From Acheta domesticus (Eukaryota > Arthropoda > Insecta > Orthoptera > Gryllidae), in the NCBI GenBank assembly GCA_031308135.1, contig JAHLJT010000631.1, forward strand, positions 173,931,282 through 173,995,281: a stretch of 64,000 bases of DNA. Reading direction: 5' to 3'. A program made the position numbers and the translations under genes. Shown one piece after another: positions 10,860 to 23,269 of this stretch (positions within the stretch are counted from its first letter, which is position 1; the number at the start of each line of letters is the position of its first letter). A model generated the notes under the pieces. It was not told the origin of the DNA and ran no database searches. It saw only the letters and a program-made list of their open reading frames with translations.

Positions 10860-11430
10860 GGGAGAGCGTTCATAAGTTTGGTTGGTTACGGCGAGACGAA
10901 ATATTCGTTCGCTCGTGCGATCTCTGAAAAGACACAGTATACCCTTCTTATTAGAAGATAATATAATCAATAAATAAGCAATCAGGGAATAAATCGTTCA
11001 ACCCGTTACCTGAGTCTCACACGCAAAGCAATGCCTTCTTTTACTCTGTATTACACAAATCTGCTCATGCAATGTGCAGGTTCCCGCGAAAATATGGCTT
11101 CTCTTTGAAAGTCTTTCTAAAAGGCGACAGGTATGCCAACCTTGCTAAATTGCTAAGGGCCTGGGACGGAACCCCAGCAAGTGCTGCCCCCTGTCGAAGA
11201 CAGATGAAACTATTACGACCAGAGACTAGGCGGACTGCAATTTCGACAGAAAACAAAGGAATTTTATATACCCGCTCTTTTAGCGCCTTGCGCGCGGTTT
11301 TGGGGGGAATTTTTTATAAGTCCGACGCGGTACGTTCAAAATGCAAATTCTGAGCTAGCAATTAAGGGCCAAAGATCGTTATTAAAACACAATCTCCCGC
11401 CACGGCGCCAAATATGAACAAATAAACAAT
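10860..11430 (-). repeat. Dispersed repeat D, copy 2
   Basis: Reverse-complement counterpart of 5500-6245, with the two end blocks best conserved (10870-10990 and 11295-11420). Complementary frames of 60-90 codons (11065-11353) fall inside it but are not conserved in the other copy, which argues against a protein. Confidence 0.65.
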
Positions 11431-11924
11431 GTATGTGCCAACAGGTTTTAAGTTTTGTTTCAAAGAATTAAGCGGTGGTTTTCAATGTTGGCAGTGATCC
11501 AAACGAAAATACTCATGTTTCATGAAAACGGAAGTGGATTATTAATTATAATTGATCAATATAATATTAAGCAGACTTCAGTAAACCTAAGATTCAGTCC
11601 TATGGAAGGAAATGAAACGAGATGCCGTCGGGCTATGCCGTTTTGGAGAGGAAGGTATCCGTCTTGAGAGAAGTAGTCAGCGGCATGCCGTCGGTTTACG
11701 CCCCCTAGCCGAGGAGAGGCATCAAAAGGAGAAAATACGAATGCAAATACGAGCCGCTATTTCGAACGAATAATGAAATTTATCAGAGATGTGCTAATCA
11801 CCTTATTTAAAATCAAGTACAGGTTTGGCTTAACAACATTTAAAGAAATTGAAGTCCAATTAATCAGGGAAGAATTCTTGTTTGATATTAAATAAGGGGA
11901 AAAAGAAAGTATAGTATATTCTTC
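11431..11924. other. AT-rich spacer
   Basis: No gene or shared repeat is recognised between repeat D and the SINE. Confidence 0.4.
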
Positions 11925-12335
11925 AAATGGGGAGAGATGGCTCAGGGCATCAACTGATCTTTCCGTGGTTTCTCCCATCAATACCAGGCGAATTCCCTAG
12001 CAGTACCTTAAAGAAAGGGCCACGGACTGTGCGCAATCTTTCCTCCCTCTTCCTTGCCCTATCCTTACTTACACTAACATGCATTACCCTACCACGTACA
12101 CCGAGAGACCTGTCGGAAGCTTAAGAGTTTTTCCTGACTGAGGCGGTGATCCGCTGGTGGGAGGTACCTGGTTTGAGAAAACCCCGCTAGCTGACAGTAG
12201 ATCGGTGCCGGATCTCACCATCTGACGGACAAAGGTCATCTCTCGAGGAAAAACATGCGCTACACTTACGGAACTGGTGACCTTAGCAGTTGATACGCCC
12301 GGAATACACAATCCATCAATCGTTACCTTCTTCAA
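11925..12335 (+). repeat. tRNA-headed SINE, copy 2
   Basis: Starts with an A-box-like GAGATGGCTCAGGGCAT and shares its body with the copy at 32.6 kb: CATCAATACCAGGCGAATTCC against GATCAGTACCAGACGAATCC, then CCGCTGGTGGGAG, AAAACCCC, GATCTCACCAT and GGAACTGGTG against GGAACTAGTG. The part of the head carrying the B box seems deleted here. The overlapping frames at 11927-12124 and 12084-12335 are translations of the SINE. Confidence 0.7.
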
Positions 12336-12414
12336 CCAGCGTATAATGAAGGCTATTAAACACGAGTTGATATATACTACAAGAGCGACGTAGGAACGAG
12401 TGAATCAATTTCCA
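12336..12414. other. Short spacer
   Basis: Nothing recognised between the SINE and the open frame on the other strand. Confidence 0.4.
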
Positions 12415-12732
12415 TTAGTAAATAATAGCCATAATGAGCGAGTAGGAAACGTTTTCTACGACATTGAAATATTGAACATAAATTTCATTACTGGATTTTG
12501 CAATTGAGAGTAAGCTTCTAGGTTTATTTGGATGTTTATGAACAATATGCTCTTTAACATTGAGTAAATCTCTCAAACTACGAGAGGGTTTATACTGTTC
12601 AGTTTTGTAAATTAAGCCAATTTCTCTAAAATAATTTACCCTATTAATCTTACTCCACTCCGTAAATGTGATATTTCCTCTATTTTTCTGACAATAATTG
12701 TGAAAATTCTCGAATTTTCTGCTTCTAAAATT
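12415..12732 (-). CDS. Unrecognised open frame of 105 codons, possible exon or element fragment
   Basis: On the minus strand a frame runs from just after a TGA (12733-12735) to a TAA (12415-12417) with no internal stop and a protein-like composition: FHNYCQKNRGNITF, EWSKINRVNYFREIG, YKPSRSLRDLLNVKEHIV, then HPNKPRSLLSIAKS. It has no Met near its start. An acceptor-like TTTTAGAAGCAG precedes the Phe/His-rich part, so an internal exon or a fragment of a mobile element's protein is more likely than a complete gene. I do not recognise the family. The overlapping 104-codon ATG frame on the same strand (12636-12950) uses another phase and looks less protein-like. Confidence 0.4.
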   Translation of the reverse strand, partial: NFRSRKFENFHNYCQKNRGNITFTEWSKINRVNYFREIGLIYKTEQYKPSRSLRDLLNVKEHIVHKHPNKPRSLLSIAKSSNEIYVQYFNVVENVSYSLIMAIIY

Positions 12733-12735
12733 TCA

Positions 12736-13620
12736 CGTAGCCTGAATTTTAGGTGGCGTACATTCAACCACATCGAGCTTAAAATCGAGAAAAATTGGTG
12801 AAAAGCAATGCTAACTAATGAGTGAGGTCGAGAGAAGTAAAAACAGTAGTGAGTGGACAAATGATAGCGGTGTGGGACGGAGAAAAGCGAGAACATATGG
12901 ACACTTGCGCGGCAGCATTTATGCGAGTGAAATAAACAGCGATATATCATTGGGACGTCTGATAAATGGATATAGAGGTGTTTGAAATTAAACAGAGAGA
13001 CATACTACTGTGCAATAGCGATGCCTTCAGTATTAATGGTGTGTAAGAAATCCGCTCTGTAACAAGAACAGAAAACCACGTACGCGATCCGACAATAGAG
13101 CATAGTACAGTAGTTGGGACAGAAACAATTCATGCTGTGTGGCGCGGAAGATTAACATCATAAAATGGACCAAAAATCATTCCATGTGAAATAACTGTTG
13201 CTGGATAGGCAGCGAAGGGCATCGTCTTCCATTACGAGACACGGCGGCGGCGTGAGAATTGGGCAGGTGATCGGAGAGGAGCTAGAGTGAAAGCCACGAG
13301 ACAGTGACGGCGACGGCGACGCGTCCCATCATGCGGGCCAGCCTCAAGCCGGTGAACGTGGAGAAATATGGCAAGCAAAAAAACACTAAGACTGTCCCCC
13401 AAACGGGACTTACACTCATCGTCATAAAAAAAGCTGCACCTCGAAGGACCCTACTGATCCGCTGCAAACTCGGTGGGTATTTTTCACACCATTCGCTAAG
13501 CCAATGATTTCGTTTAAACGGTCGGCAGCGCACTGAGTGGTCGGGGATAGGAGCGTGACGTCACGCTTACCGAGAGAGATAAGAGCCTCAAACGGCTGCG
13601 CCGGCCACTGGACATCGGGT
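12736..13620. other. Spacer with no assigned gene
   Basis: Contains overlapping frames at 13282-13533 (minus, hydrophobic) and 13304-13507 (plus). Neither shows a motif I can name, and both may be chance. It ends at the Tc1/mariner remnant. Confidence 0.35.
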
Positions 13621-13624
13621 AACG

Positions 13625-14590
13625 TCGCCTCCACGGTCACTATGCCTAGGCGACGCGTTCGACAGCCGGTTGTCCAGATAGAAGCTTTCGAGAGGAGCCG
13701 CATCGTGGGTCTGCGGGAGGCTGGTTGGTTCTGCCGCCGTATTGCATGCCACACCGGTCGTACGGACACCACTATCGCCCGCTGTTGGCGGCAATGGATT
13801 GAGGAAGGCACGCACACACAACATGTAAGATCAGGACGACCGCCACGCACCACGAGGAGGGAGGACCGACGGATGGTCCGCCACGGGCGAACAGATCCAG
13901 TGGCAACAATAGGTGCTTCGTCGCGACGTCTACCACTCACACCCCAGCAACGTCGCTACAGACTCGCCTGGTGTCGGGAACGACAAACCTGGGGATATGC
14001 AAACTGCCAGAGGGTCATCAGCGAGGAGTTCCACTTCTGTATTGATGGAGACGACCACCGGGTCCGTGTCTGGAGGCGCAGTGGGGAGCGCCACGACGAT
14101 CGGTGTGTGGTATCCCATCACATGTTCCGCCAACCTGTTGTGATGGTGTGAAGCGCGATATCAAATGGTTCCTGTTCACCGTTAGTGTTCCTGGAGGCAA
14201 CGTGACAGTCGCTCGGTACGATAAAGAGATCCTGCAACCGGTGGCTCTGCCATGCGCTAATGTCCACGTCCATGCCTTATTTAATCACAAGGAGCGTCCG
14301 CATACCGTAGCCATCTCCGAGCATTCCTTGCAGCCGTGGATACTCTGCCATCCGCATTGCCAAACCATTCTCCGATCGAGAATGCTTGGGGTGCGACGAA
14401 GCTAGCAAACAGGACCCCACCCTTACCCACCAATTTGCAAGAACTGCGCGCTCAGGTGCAAACTGCATGGGCTGGACTAGCACAGGACTCCATTCGAGAC
14501 CTATAGAACTCCATGCCACGACGTCTGGACGCGTGTGTTTGCCAAAATAACATCATGCCGAAGTAACATGTACAGTCTGTGGTCGTGTAG
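13625..14590 (+). pseudogene. Tc1/mariner transposase pseudogene, copy 1
   Basis: A DDE transposase of the Tc1/mariner superfamily would bind element ends with paired helix-turn-helix domains and cut and paste the element. The N-terminal DNA-binding region is in frame from a Met at 13642: a FERSRIVGLREAGWFCRRIA helix-turn-helix, then a RSGRPPRTT linker (GRPR-like hook) and RREDRRMVR. A deletion removes about 40 residues after that. The region LTPQQRRYRLAWCRERQTW leads to the first catalytic site, which reads ISEEFHFC where relatives have FSDETRFC, so the Asp is lost. After a stop near 14149 the second catalytic site reads NHKERPHTVAI instead of the DNARPH form, again without Asp. A frameshift near 14340 is needed to read NHSPIENAWG, where the third acidic residue (Glu) survives, and the C-terminal helices to about 14560. 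Clearly inactive. The 204-codon plus-strand frame (13537-14151) covers only part of it, and minus-strand frames here are shadows. Confidence 0.85.
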
Positions 14591-17229
14591 GGCAATAAAT
14601 ATTGGTCCTACAAATGTGAAAAAGTAATCATTTTGTATGTGTGACACCTTCTACCTGCCTGGCAAAAATGATTGCAATCAGCCTCGTCCTTCTGGGTACA
14701 GCTTTTTTTATGACGAAGGAAAGGCAACGAATCCTGTAGTTGAACGTGGAAAGGGAGTAGACCAATATGTAAGATATAGAATGTTGTATTTTCTGTTGTA
14801 ATAGATAAGAAATTCACGCGGGGGCAGATTCATTTTGAAAGGGTATATGTTACTTTGTAAAAATAGCGAGTTAATATCACATTTTTTAAGGGGGATTATG
14901 ATTCAGTAGATAAAAAGGGAGCTCCCATTGATAACTCGAATTATAGATTAAAGACATAAAGAGAAAATATTATTGTTCATTCGAGATACACTTTCACTTA
15001 AATGGAAAATAAAACCTAGTATAAGAAACAATATTGTTTTTGAAAATTTTAATTAATGCATAAAAAGCATTGGCTGAGTCCAGGAGAAATCTATTTTTTC
15101 ATGATCATGAGTAATTCATTTATGTGAAATTATCATTAATGAGTAATTTTAAATATTTGATGCTGCTATTTGATTAGTGCTATCTTTTGTTTAATGTATG
15201 TTATATTTTTTGTAATAAATAAGTAAATTGTATATGTTTTCGTATTTGATTCTCAATTTTTGAACTCCTTAACCATAAACCCATTCACGTGCAAGAACAT
15301 CTGCCCTTAGATCCTCACATCCTCAATCATAAATCATTTGTTTTTGTGAACCGACCATTAGGTACATCACAATATGCATGTATATATTTATGTATAATAT
15401 TAAATGGCCACAGATCAAGATATTTTAACGATTCAAATCTGGAGACTATATTGTAACGTTTTTTTTAACATTATTATTATATTTTTTATTTTCTAAACTT
15501 ATCAAATTACCACATTTAGTCGTGAGTTCTAACATAACATTAATCGGCTTACCAGTTTCAGGCATACAAATAATTCTATACAGAATCACGATTACCGGAA
15601 GTCCTGTGGAAGAAAAACTTTCTATTGAACTGATGGCAACTATAATGAATTATCAGCCTTTTCTCTTTAAAAAAATCAAATTTAACATTCATTATTATGA
15701 TTTTACACAGTATTCGAGATCTCTTGAATTAAATGATTGAATTTTCTCTGAATACATGAATGTCGCGTACGGTCTTTCTGAAATCATGTTCGTAAGCTAA
15801 CGATTACTTGTCGGATGATTTTCTTCTCAAATGGTTCTCACGTCCAGGGCTGTCGAGTTAATGTATTCTATGCCTGTTTTTGAATTATTGTCCAAATGAA
15901 TTCCGAATACCTCCCGAATGTCTCTGATTAATTTATCTTTTAAGTACTTAAATATATTATATCACGACGTGACTGGCCCTCGCTAGGTTTCGAATGAACG
16001 TCTGCTCACGACTATCTCAAGCAACTTATTAATATTTTTCTAACCCAGGTACGGAGCTATCCTAACATAAATTAGGAAATTACGAAATCAGTGTAAATTA
16101 AATCAACTAAATTTATTTTAAAACGCGAAACTCAAAAATCACAATTATGATTTACGATTAATTGTGGTTCTGAAATTTAATTCTACATGTCGATCTATAA
16201 GAATTAACCATCAACTATTCGCTTCAATATCTTTAACCAAATAACCCAGATTAATGAAAACTAGCACTGACAAATACCACTTATCATTTGATGTTCACAG
16301 CTCCACTGCTTTCATGAGAGTGAGAATATTTCACTTTTTGTATAACCAAGACTCCCAAAGCCTACTTCACATTTATAGCATCTCATGACCACCGGATCGT
16401 GACGAAACGTCATATTATCGCGTCTTGACATAGAGCATGGAATCTCTATATTTATTGACACGTTGCCTTAACGTCTTTTCTTTGGCTCTGGAACGTCGCG
16501 AAAGCGTATGATCTCTTCGTAATGGCAGGCTCGATACAATGATTTTCATGCCAAATACTATGGGGTCTTTTGGTTTATCACAATATTAGAACAAACTTTG
16601 TCAAGTTACTGAAAAGGCAATGGAAGGAGACATGACGAATCATGCTCTGAATGTTTAGTAAAATATACATATCAAGGAAAGAGCACACCCAAAATATCAG
16701 CTGCTCATATACAGAGTATTTTTTTAAATACCGAAAATATTTATTGCCCTGCGAAACGTCTTGAAACACGGGTTTGTACAGACTTATACGATTTCTTAGT
16801 GCCACGTTCGAGCGTCCCGTATTTGCTACTTCCGTCCGCCTGTTTTTATTGAAAAACTATATCAAAATTAACCTTGAGGCACAAATTACTTGCTACTTTC
16901 AGAATTTCTATTATTTGTTTTTAAATTTAGTTCCTCGGGAAATTGCCATCGATATCAAACATGTGTAAAACCTTTTAATTAGATGAATTTTGAAACTAAA
17001 TCTCTTTTTTCAACAGCTTGAATACGAAATTGGTAGATGTTTGAAGGTCTATAAAAGTAAAATCACTATGACTGGCCGCTTTTGCGGACTGTAACTGCCT
17101 TTCCAAAGCAAAATTAAAAGCCTTGAAAATGTTCGTTTGAGAGTCATTTCATATGAATTAACCAGTTTCTGAATTCAACTGATTCGTAAAAATAAGATTT
17201 GGAAGTATGTGAGAAGGAGAAAGATTTGC
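14591..17229. other. Long AT-rich stretch without recognised genes
   Basis: Frames of 60-75 codons (for example 15522-15740 plus and 16578-16805 minus) have AT-driven compositions and no motifs. No repeat copies seen elsewhere in the window were recognised. Confidence 0.45.
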
Positions 17230-17600
17230 CAATTTTAGCCTTCATAGCGTCGTTTATCCGAAGCAGCGGGCTCTGATCCACGAAGTCATAAATCGGGCGT
17301 GTGCCCGAAACTGTCATGCTGACAACGCATCACCCTACCTCAATCAAAATTTGACAGGCGCCGGGCCTTCATCAACTGATGGGTCACGGGGCTTGGTATG
17401 GAAATTGGGCAGCTTCTACTAAGCTGCATGCGCGTGAATTGACAGCTTCTCTTTCAGGACCGGATCTATTTTGCAGCTTAAGCTCCGAGGTGCAATCCGC
17501 TGGGGTAGCTAACGCCATTGTGCTCTTCACAGTGAGCGCTTGAGCGAGATCCCCAGTTGAGGCCTCATGAGAGCGAATTTTTGTCGCAAAGACTCAGCAA
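17230..17600. other. Locally GC-rich block of unknown nature
   Basis: The base composition rises to about half GC in AT-rich surroundings. One plus-strand frame stays open for about 60 codons from 17255 or so but shows no motif. It may be a fragment of a mobile element or a diverged exon. No second copy was seen in this window. Confidence 0.3.
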
Positions 17601-18184
17601 TATCACCTTGGCTAAAGCTATTTGTCTCCGAATATCAGAAGACCACTTAACAACAAAAAATAATTTACTCTAAATCAATGAGACGTTGAAAAAGCCGAAA
17701 ACATGGAAAAAGAGTTTGGAAAAAAAATTCTCTAATATGATTATTGAATTTTCTTCAGAAAAATCGATTTTTTGTATAAGAGGATTCATCAAATTTCACT
17801 TAATTTCTTGTGGGATACGCTGTACAGTTCTATGCACGAATTACAGCTTGAATTCTGTAAGTACACTGAATAAACATTTTCTCATTGTTGTAATTTGAGT
17901 TTCAACATTGGAAAATGTTTCTATCAATAATAAAGTGTACAATGATCTACGTGATATTAAGATTTCAAAAGTTCAGAAGCTCAATCATCCGAACTCCATT
18001 AGTAGTAGCTTCACGTTCATTATTCACATAAGTGTCATTTTACCTGAATATATCCCGTTGTAAATAACAATGTATTAAAGTCAACAAGCTTAGAAGAGCT
18101 GTATTTATACTCTGACTGTTCATTAAAAGTTTATATTTTGCCATTTTTACTTTCTCGCATTACAACTAAAGAAAATAAAATATT
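17601..18184. other. AT-rich spacer
   Basis: A 70-codon frame (17686-17898) has no recognisable motif. Nothing else is seen. Confidence 0.4.
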
Positions 18185-18560
18185 GTTATCTTGCGTCGTA
18201 AGTCGGCGAGTTTTCCGACAGAAAAGATCTTATTGCCGCACCTTGCTAACGAGAGAGTCGATAAATATTGATCTTATACTATAAAATTACTTCCTCTAGC
18301 ACGTTGGCTGGTCAGAATCCACGTTTTGTGGGTCCTTGCTACAGAAATATCGATTGACAGCAAAATGCCAGTTCACCCGTCAACGCTAACTTCTAAATCC
18401 TTCAGACGATTTTCTCCAAAATTGATATTTCTTCTCAATCGATCTGGACGAACTCTATGCCCTGCGAATTTGAAGTGTATATTTTGATGCAGGGGGAAGG
18501 GGGCTTAACACGAAGCCTCAATACCAGTTTCAAAATTTTTCGGTCGTGCCATAAATTGCG
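18185..18560 (-). repeat. M1 modular repeat, copy c (terminal block only)
   Basis: Reverse-oriented terminal region: GCGAGTTTTCCGACAGAAAAG, CCACGTTTTGTGGGTCCTTG, the AATCGATCTGG segment and the AGCCTCA...TTTCAAAATTTTT block that lies between the core and the GGAC-rich segment in other copies. No core tandem units follow, so this copy is truncated. Confidence 0.65.
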
Positions 18561-19359
18561 GCCAGCAGTTCAGTCACTCACCTGAGCCAAAACTTGCGAA
18601 CATGAAGTTTAAACAGTTTTGTCTTTGCTGTACAACTTAGCAAAGACAAAAAAACAGATGTTATTTATAAAATGCCATCTCAAAACCATATATTCGAACT
18701 GAAATCTGTTCCAGAAAAAAAGTCATAAGTTCGTCCATCCATTCCGCAAAATAATCTCAAGTGCTTTGCAAATGACAGCCCTGATGCTTTTGCCAAAGAT
18801 ATCAATCAAGTAATGAGGAAAAGTATACAAATATTTTCGTGTATTAAATAATGTGATAATGCAATTTTCATGCGTAATTTTGGATCATTACAAAGAGAAC
18901 AGACATTTGTTAGACATATCCTATTTCCGCCGTGCGAGAAATGAAACAGTTTGATGTCTGATATTTGAATTTAAATTAAGTAAGGAAAAGGAAGTATAAA
19001 AGGGTACTTTCGCAAACGAAAATTTCTTAAAATTCGCTGCTCATGAAAAATGGAAATGAAATTTTCCTCTTCCTCCATAGTTTCTTCCATATCTTTCTAA
19101 ATTAAGCATGCATAAAATTGAAGAAATGGAAATTGTTTGTTTGTGTTATTTTTATATATGCAGACTTGTCTTTCCACGCAGTAACAGGATTGATGCATAC
19201 CAAAATTGATTTGCAATTACAAACATTAACATCACATTAATTATCAAAATTATTGATTTTTAGACACATGTAACAAGAAAAACACGAAATAATGAAATAT
19301 TTAATTAAAAATTTTGAAGATTTGGTATTTTTTTCATTCACGTTAGAAGTTCTGTCTGC
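18561..19359. other. AT-rich spacer with a small hairpin
   Basis: At about 18620-18652 TTTGTCTTTGCT and AGCAAAGACAAA form a 12-bp inverted repeat around a 9-base loop. Otherwise nothing is recognised. Confidence 0.45.
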
Positions 19360-19690
19360 AAAAACTGGAACCCTTTTATGCATTCCAAGATTAACTATGA
19401 TATTAAGGTGAATTTACCCAATGTTTAAAAAATGTATTGTCGCATTTCCTTGGTACATACGCGGTACGCTTCAAAATTCCTTACTGGATTAAAATTGTGA
19501 GAAAACCAAGATCTGTAGAGCTGCGATCTGTTTCATTCGATTCTTATTAATTCCGTATAAAAGTAAAAATAACGATCTTCGATTTAAATATCACTTCTAT
19601 GGCTGAAAACCTAATATCAGTATCCATATCACAGAGCTTGAAAACGCTTGAAAATTCTTGAAATTCCCTTATATCTTTCAAGGAGGTTAG
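19360..19690 (-). repeat. Dispersed repeat C, copy 2
   Basis: Reverse-complement match to 10430-10810: AACGATCTTCGATTTAAATA, CTGAAAACCTAATA, CATATCACAGAGCTTGAAAA, TGTATTGTCGCATTTCCTTG and TTCAAAATTCCTTACTGGAT are all mirrored in copy 1. Confidence 0.65.
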
Positions 19691-22600
19691 CGGGTTGCAA
19701 GCGACGTTGCAGGTAGCGTGATGTTGAAATTTAAAATTCGCATGCTCAATATTTTCCGTGAAGAAATAATTAATAGAGGGAACTTTATGATTTCTGTAAT
19801 ATTGCCATACTTATAATCATGTTTATAAAGATATTTTTTCACACGAGTTTCACAGTCACTTTATTGAGAAGATATATTTGATACATTTTTTTGGAGCGTG
19901 ATGTCAAGATCGTCATGAGGCAGTAGCATACTACTATCTTACCAGCGCATCTGGAATTAAAAAACATCAATCGTACTCATACTCATCATCACAATGTTGG
20001 CGCCCGAGTGTGAAGTTTTCTCTGTAACCAGGATGAGCATAGAAAAATGAAAGCAAAAAAGAAATAATCATAACACTAAACTACTTATCAAATCACGCCT
20101 AAACTTATTTCCGAGCAATATCCAGAGGTTTTTACTATTAATATATTGAAGCATAGTAATTATTTACATGATTATATTATTATTTAATATATTTAATTTT
20201 AATGCTTATTTACTTGCGCCATCCTGCCACATAGATGGGTTGCAAAAATCTTGACTTGTCTGGTAAAGAATGCCAATCTCTTTTGCGACAGTATAGTTTT
20301 CATATATAGTAAATGCAATAAAACATTTATATTTTTGGTGCACGTTGAATTACGTTTTATTCCAGACGTCATAAAACGGATAACCGTCGCATCTAACTAC
20401 ATTCCTATTATGGTAAAGTGCTAAGAACAGATACGCAATATAAGCGAGAGCAGAAGTGGTATAAATCAAAAAACATACTTTCCGGAAAATGACTTGTAAA
20501 CGAAAAACGCTGTAAAACTATAATGCTTAGAAACAATGACCTAGAGTTATAAACGGATTATTCTTTTAACTTATTACAGATATTTTGGACTGAAACATTG
20601 GTAATTAATTAACCATTTTGTTTACTTTCACCATTTTTCCACATTCCGTTTCTGAAAACTATGACTTCTATTCAAATAGTTAGCATGAACAATTTTCGTC
20701 TGCGATAATTTTGTAATGGAAAAATAGAGCTTTGTCACGATTTTCAACTAAGTTAGAGCAATTTTAAAGTTGCAATTTTGACCTGTGCACGTATCACCAA
20801 AAGCGATTAATTTTTTTCGATATGATTCTTCTGCGATGAGTGCAGATAAACAAGAAGCGATTTCTTGGGAATCCCTGGAAGCGGTTGTTGCGTCCCACCT
20901 GTGACTTACACCACAATTGCATGCAGGGGTATGACCAACTTGTAGTCTACTTCTGCATTGTGCTGGCCTCTAGCTAAGAAAAATTGAAGTTTGACTCGCA
21001 CGAGTTTAGCCCGTGATGGAATAACAAACCAGCTACCAGTGCATATAACTCAAATCTTCCAAAATTTGACTTACAACACTTTTGCTCTCAATGGCTCAAC
21101 TCGTGTTGGTAGTAGGTAGGAGCGAATAGATACCTACAAGTGGTATATGATGAGAACAATTCGTGAATGCATGATAGATTAGTATAATTATTTGTTAAAC
21201 CGGTAACGAACTAACAATATTCTGGAAGACATTTTTAACCATAATTTGACATAAGGAGACAACACGGTAGGCAGGACAGTAATATTAAAATCAAACAGGC
21301 AGCATCAACAAAGAAGACGTGATGGACGTGCAAACCGGAGTTCAACCGATGTGTGCGAAGATCTCAGTAATCCACGAAGTATGATTTTGACTTGTACAGG
21401 AAGGAGGATATTTTTGTGAAAGAAAAATAACATTTTCAATTAATGAATTGATCTAAGGGTATACATTAAAATTGTTAATAAATTCTAATATATTTTATTG
21501 AAACAATTCTGATAATTTATAGTTAGCTGCCATCAATTAGAAAAATCTATTTAATTAACAGAACTTCCAGAGAGCGCAATTCTCTACAGATTCCACGTCC
21601 GCATACAATAGGTAAGAAGCTAGCATGTTGTACGTCGATACCCATAAATAAATAGAAATAAAATCAACGTAATAAAAATTTCAGTATAATGTAAATTTAC
21701 GAGCATAGCAGGACAAATCAATAACAGAAATATATATAATTCAATATCATGTGAGTTTCGATAGCGTGTCCAAGTGGAAAGTAGTAATAATCGAACATTA
21801 ATTAAATATTAATAGAGAGATTTATATTATACGAGATTTTTCGGCCTACTTCAGAGTACTAGGAAAAAATATAAATACAGTGTCAATATTTTGAAAAAAT
21901 TTACTTCATATTTTTGAGGCAGTAAATATTAAACACGCATTGACGTAATGGCGTAAAATGTGAAGATAGAAAAGAATAGTTACAGAGTCACCATCTCCAA
22001 AACTTCTAATTCCACCTGATTTATAACCAAAGACGCGTATTGCAGTTTTCGCGAGGAATACTTATGTTATCTTCCAACTCAGTAAAACATGTTAATATTC
22101 TCATCATTTGTCACTAGACAAATTGTTTTCTTTAACAATTTAACATTCAATTAAATTATTTTGCTATGTTACGGTTAGTTCCAGTCACAATTTTCCCATA
22201 CACAAACTGGAACAAAAGTGAAGGGTTAAGATTAAACTCTTAAAATCACTATCAATATTCATTCACGTCAATATTCGCCCTAAGACGACCTTACAAAAAA
22301 AACCTAACAAAAACACCGACGTCTCCTGGCTTCTTCATTCTTCTACAGGCAAATACTTGTGTCTTCCTAGACAAGCGGACAACACGGTAACCTCACATTC
22401 ATTCAGTATTTTATTCTGGCCCTCAAGAAAATGTGCATAGATAAATTTCTTTCCCCACACGTCATATACAGTTTTTACTGTTTTTTTGACAAATAAATAA
22501 ATAAATAAACCATAAAAAATACTCCAAATATTTTTAAGTCGTACCTTTCTTCAGAAAAAAATCCTTCCTTAATACAGCACTTTTGTTACTTATCTAAAAA

Positions 22601-23269
22601 ATTACAAGATGCTATGGCAAATGCATGCACAGGACGGTGCAACATTGCATCGATCAATCTATCCATATTACAGACCATCCAAAACCAATATCCAAGGAAA
22701 ATCTTCAAAACTCATCCGACTCCTTTTCAATTCGCAAATTCACAAAAACTCAAGAAATTCAGTCACCTGGTGCTCAAAAATCTCCAACTTCAGAAAATAA
22801 ATCCGGAAGCTTTTCCTCTCTGGTTCTTTGTTTCGAAGAATGCTGAATTAGAATTTGAAGTTTACCTCCTCGAGAAATGGCAGAAATGGCAAAAATAATG
22901 GTACTTTTTTTCGTACATATCTCGGCATAACTTTATATAAGTGACTTCCTTAGTCGCAATTAAAATATATAAAATTCTCTACAAAATGCATTCTTTAACT
23001 TCAATGTTTTACAATTATTTTAAGCGCTGCTGTGTACTGAAAAGCGGTGACGTTTTCACGCTCTGAATCGGGAGAAAAGCTCTCTCCAGCTTTTATCTCG
23101 CGGCAGTGCTCTAGCATCACTTAATCATGCTTGAAAATGAGGAATGAATTATTTACATTGTTAAATAATTAACAATCAATTACTGGTGAAATCAGTAGGA
23201 ACATGTTTACTCGTACGGGATATTTGTATACTACAGATTTAGATAACCACAAAACGAGGGAAACGAGAG
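19691..23269. other. Long AT-rich stretch without recognised genes
   Basis: No element or gene is recognised. An (AAAT)-type microsatellite lies at 22491-22510. Overlapping frames of 60-95 codons at 22609-22898 have no family resemblance that I can see. The rest is AT-rich and stop-rich on both strands. Confidence 0.45.

Noticed and set aside
13422..13940. 172-codon minus-strand frame, the second longest in the window
   Set aside because: It lies antisense to the Tc1/mariner transposase remnant, which has clear helix-turn-helix and linker motifs. It is a shadow of that GC-richer sequence.
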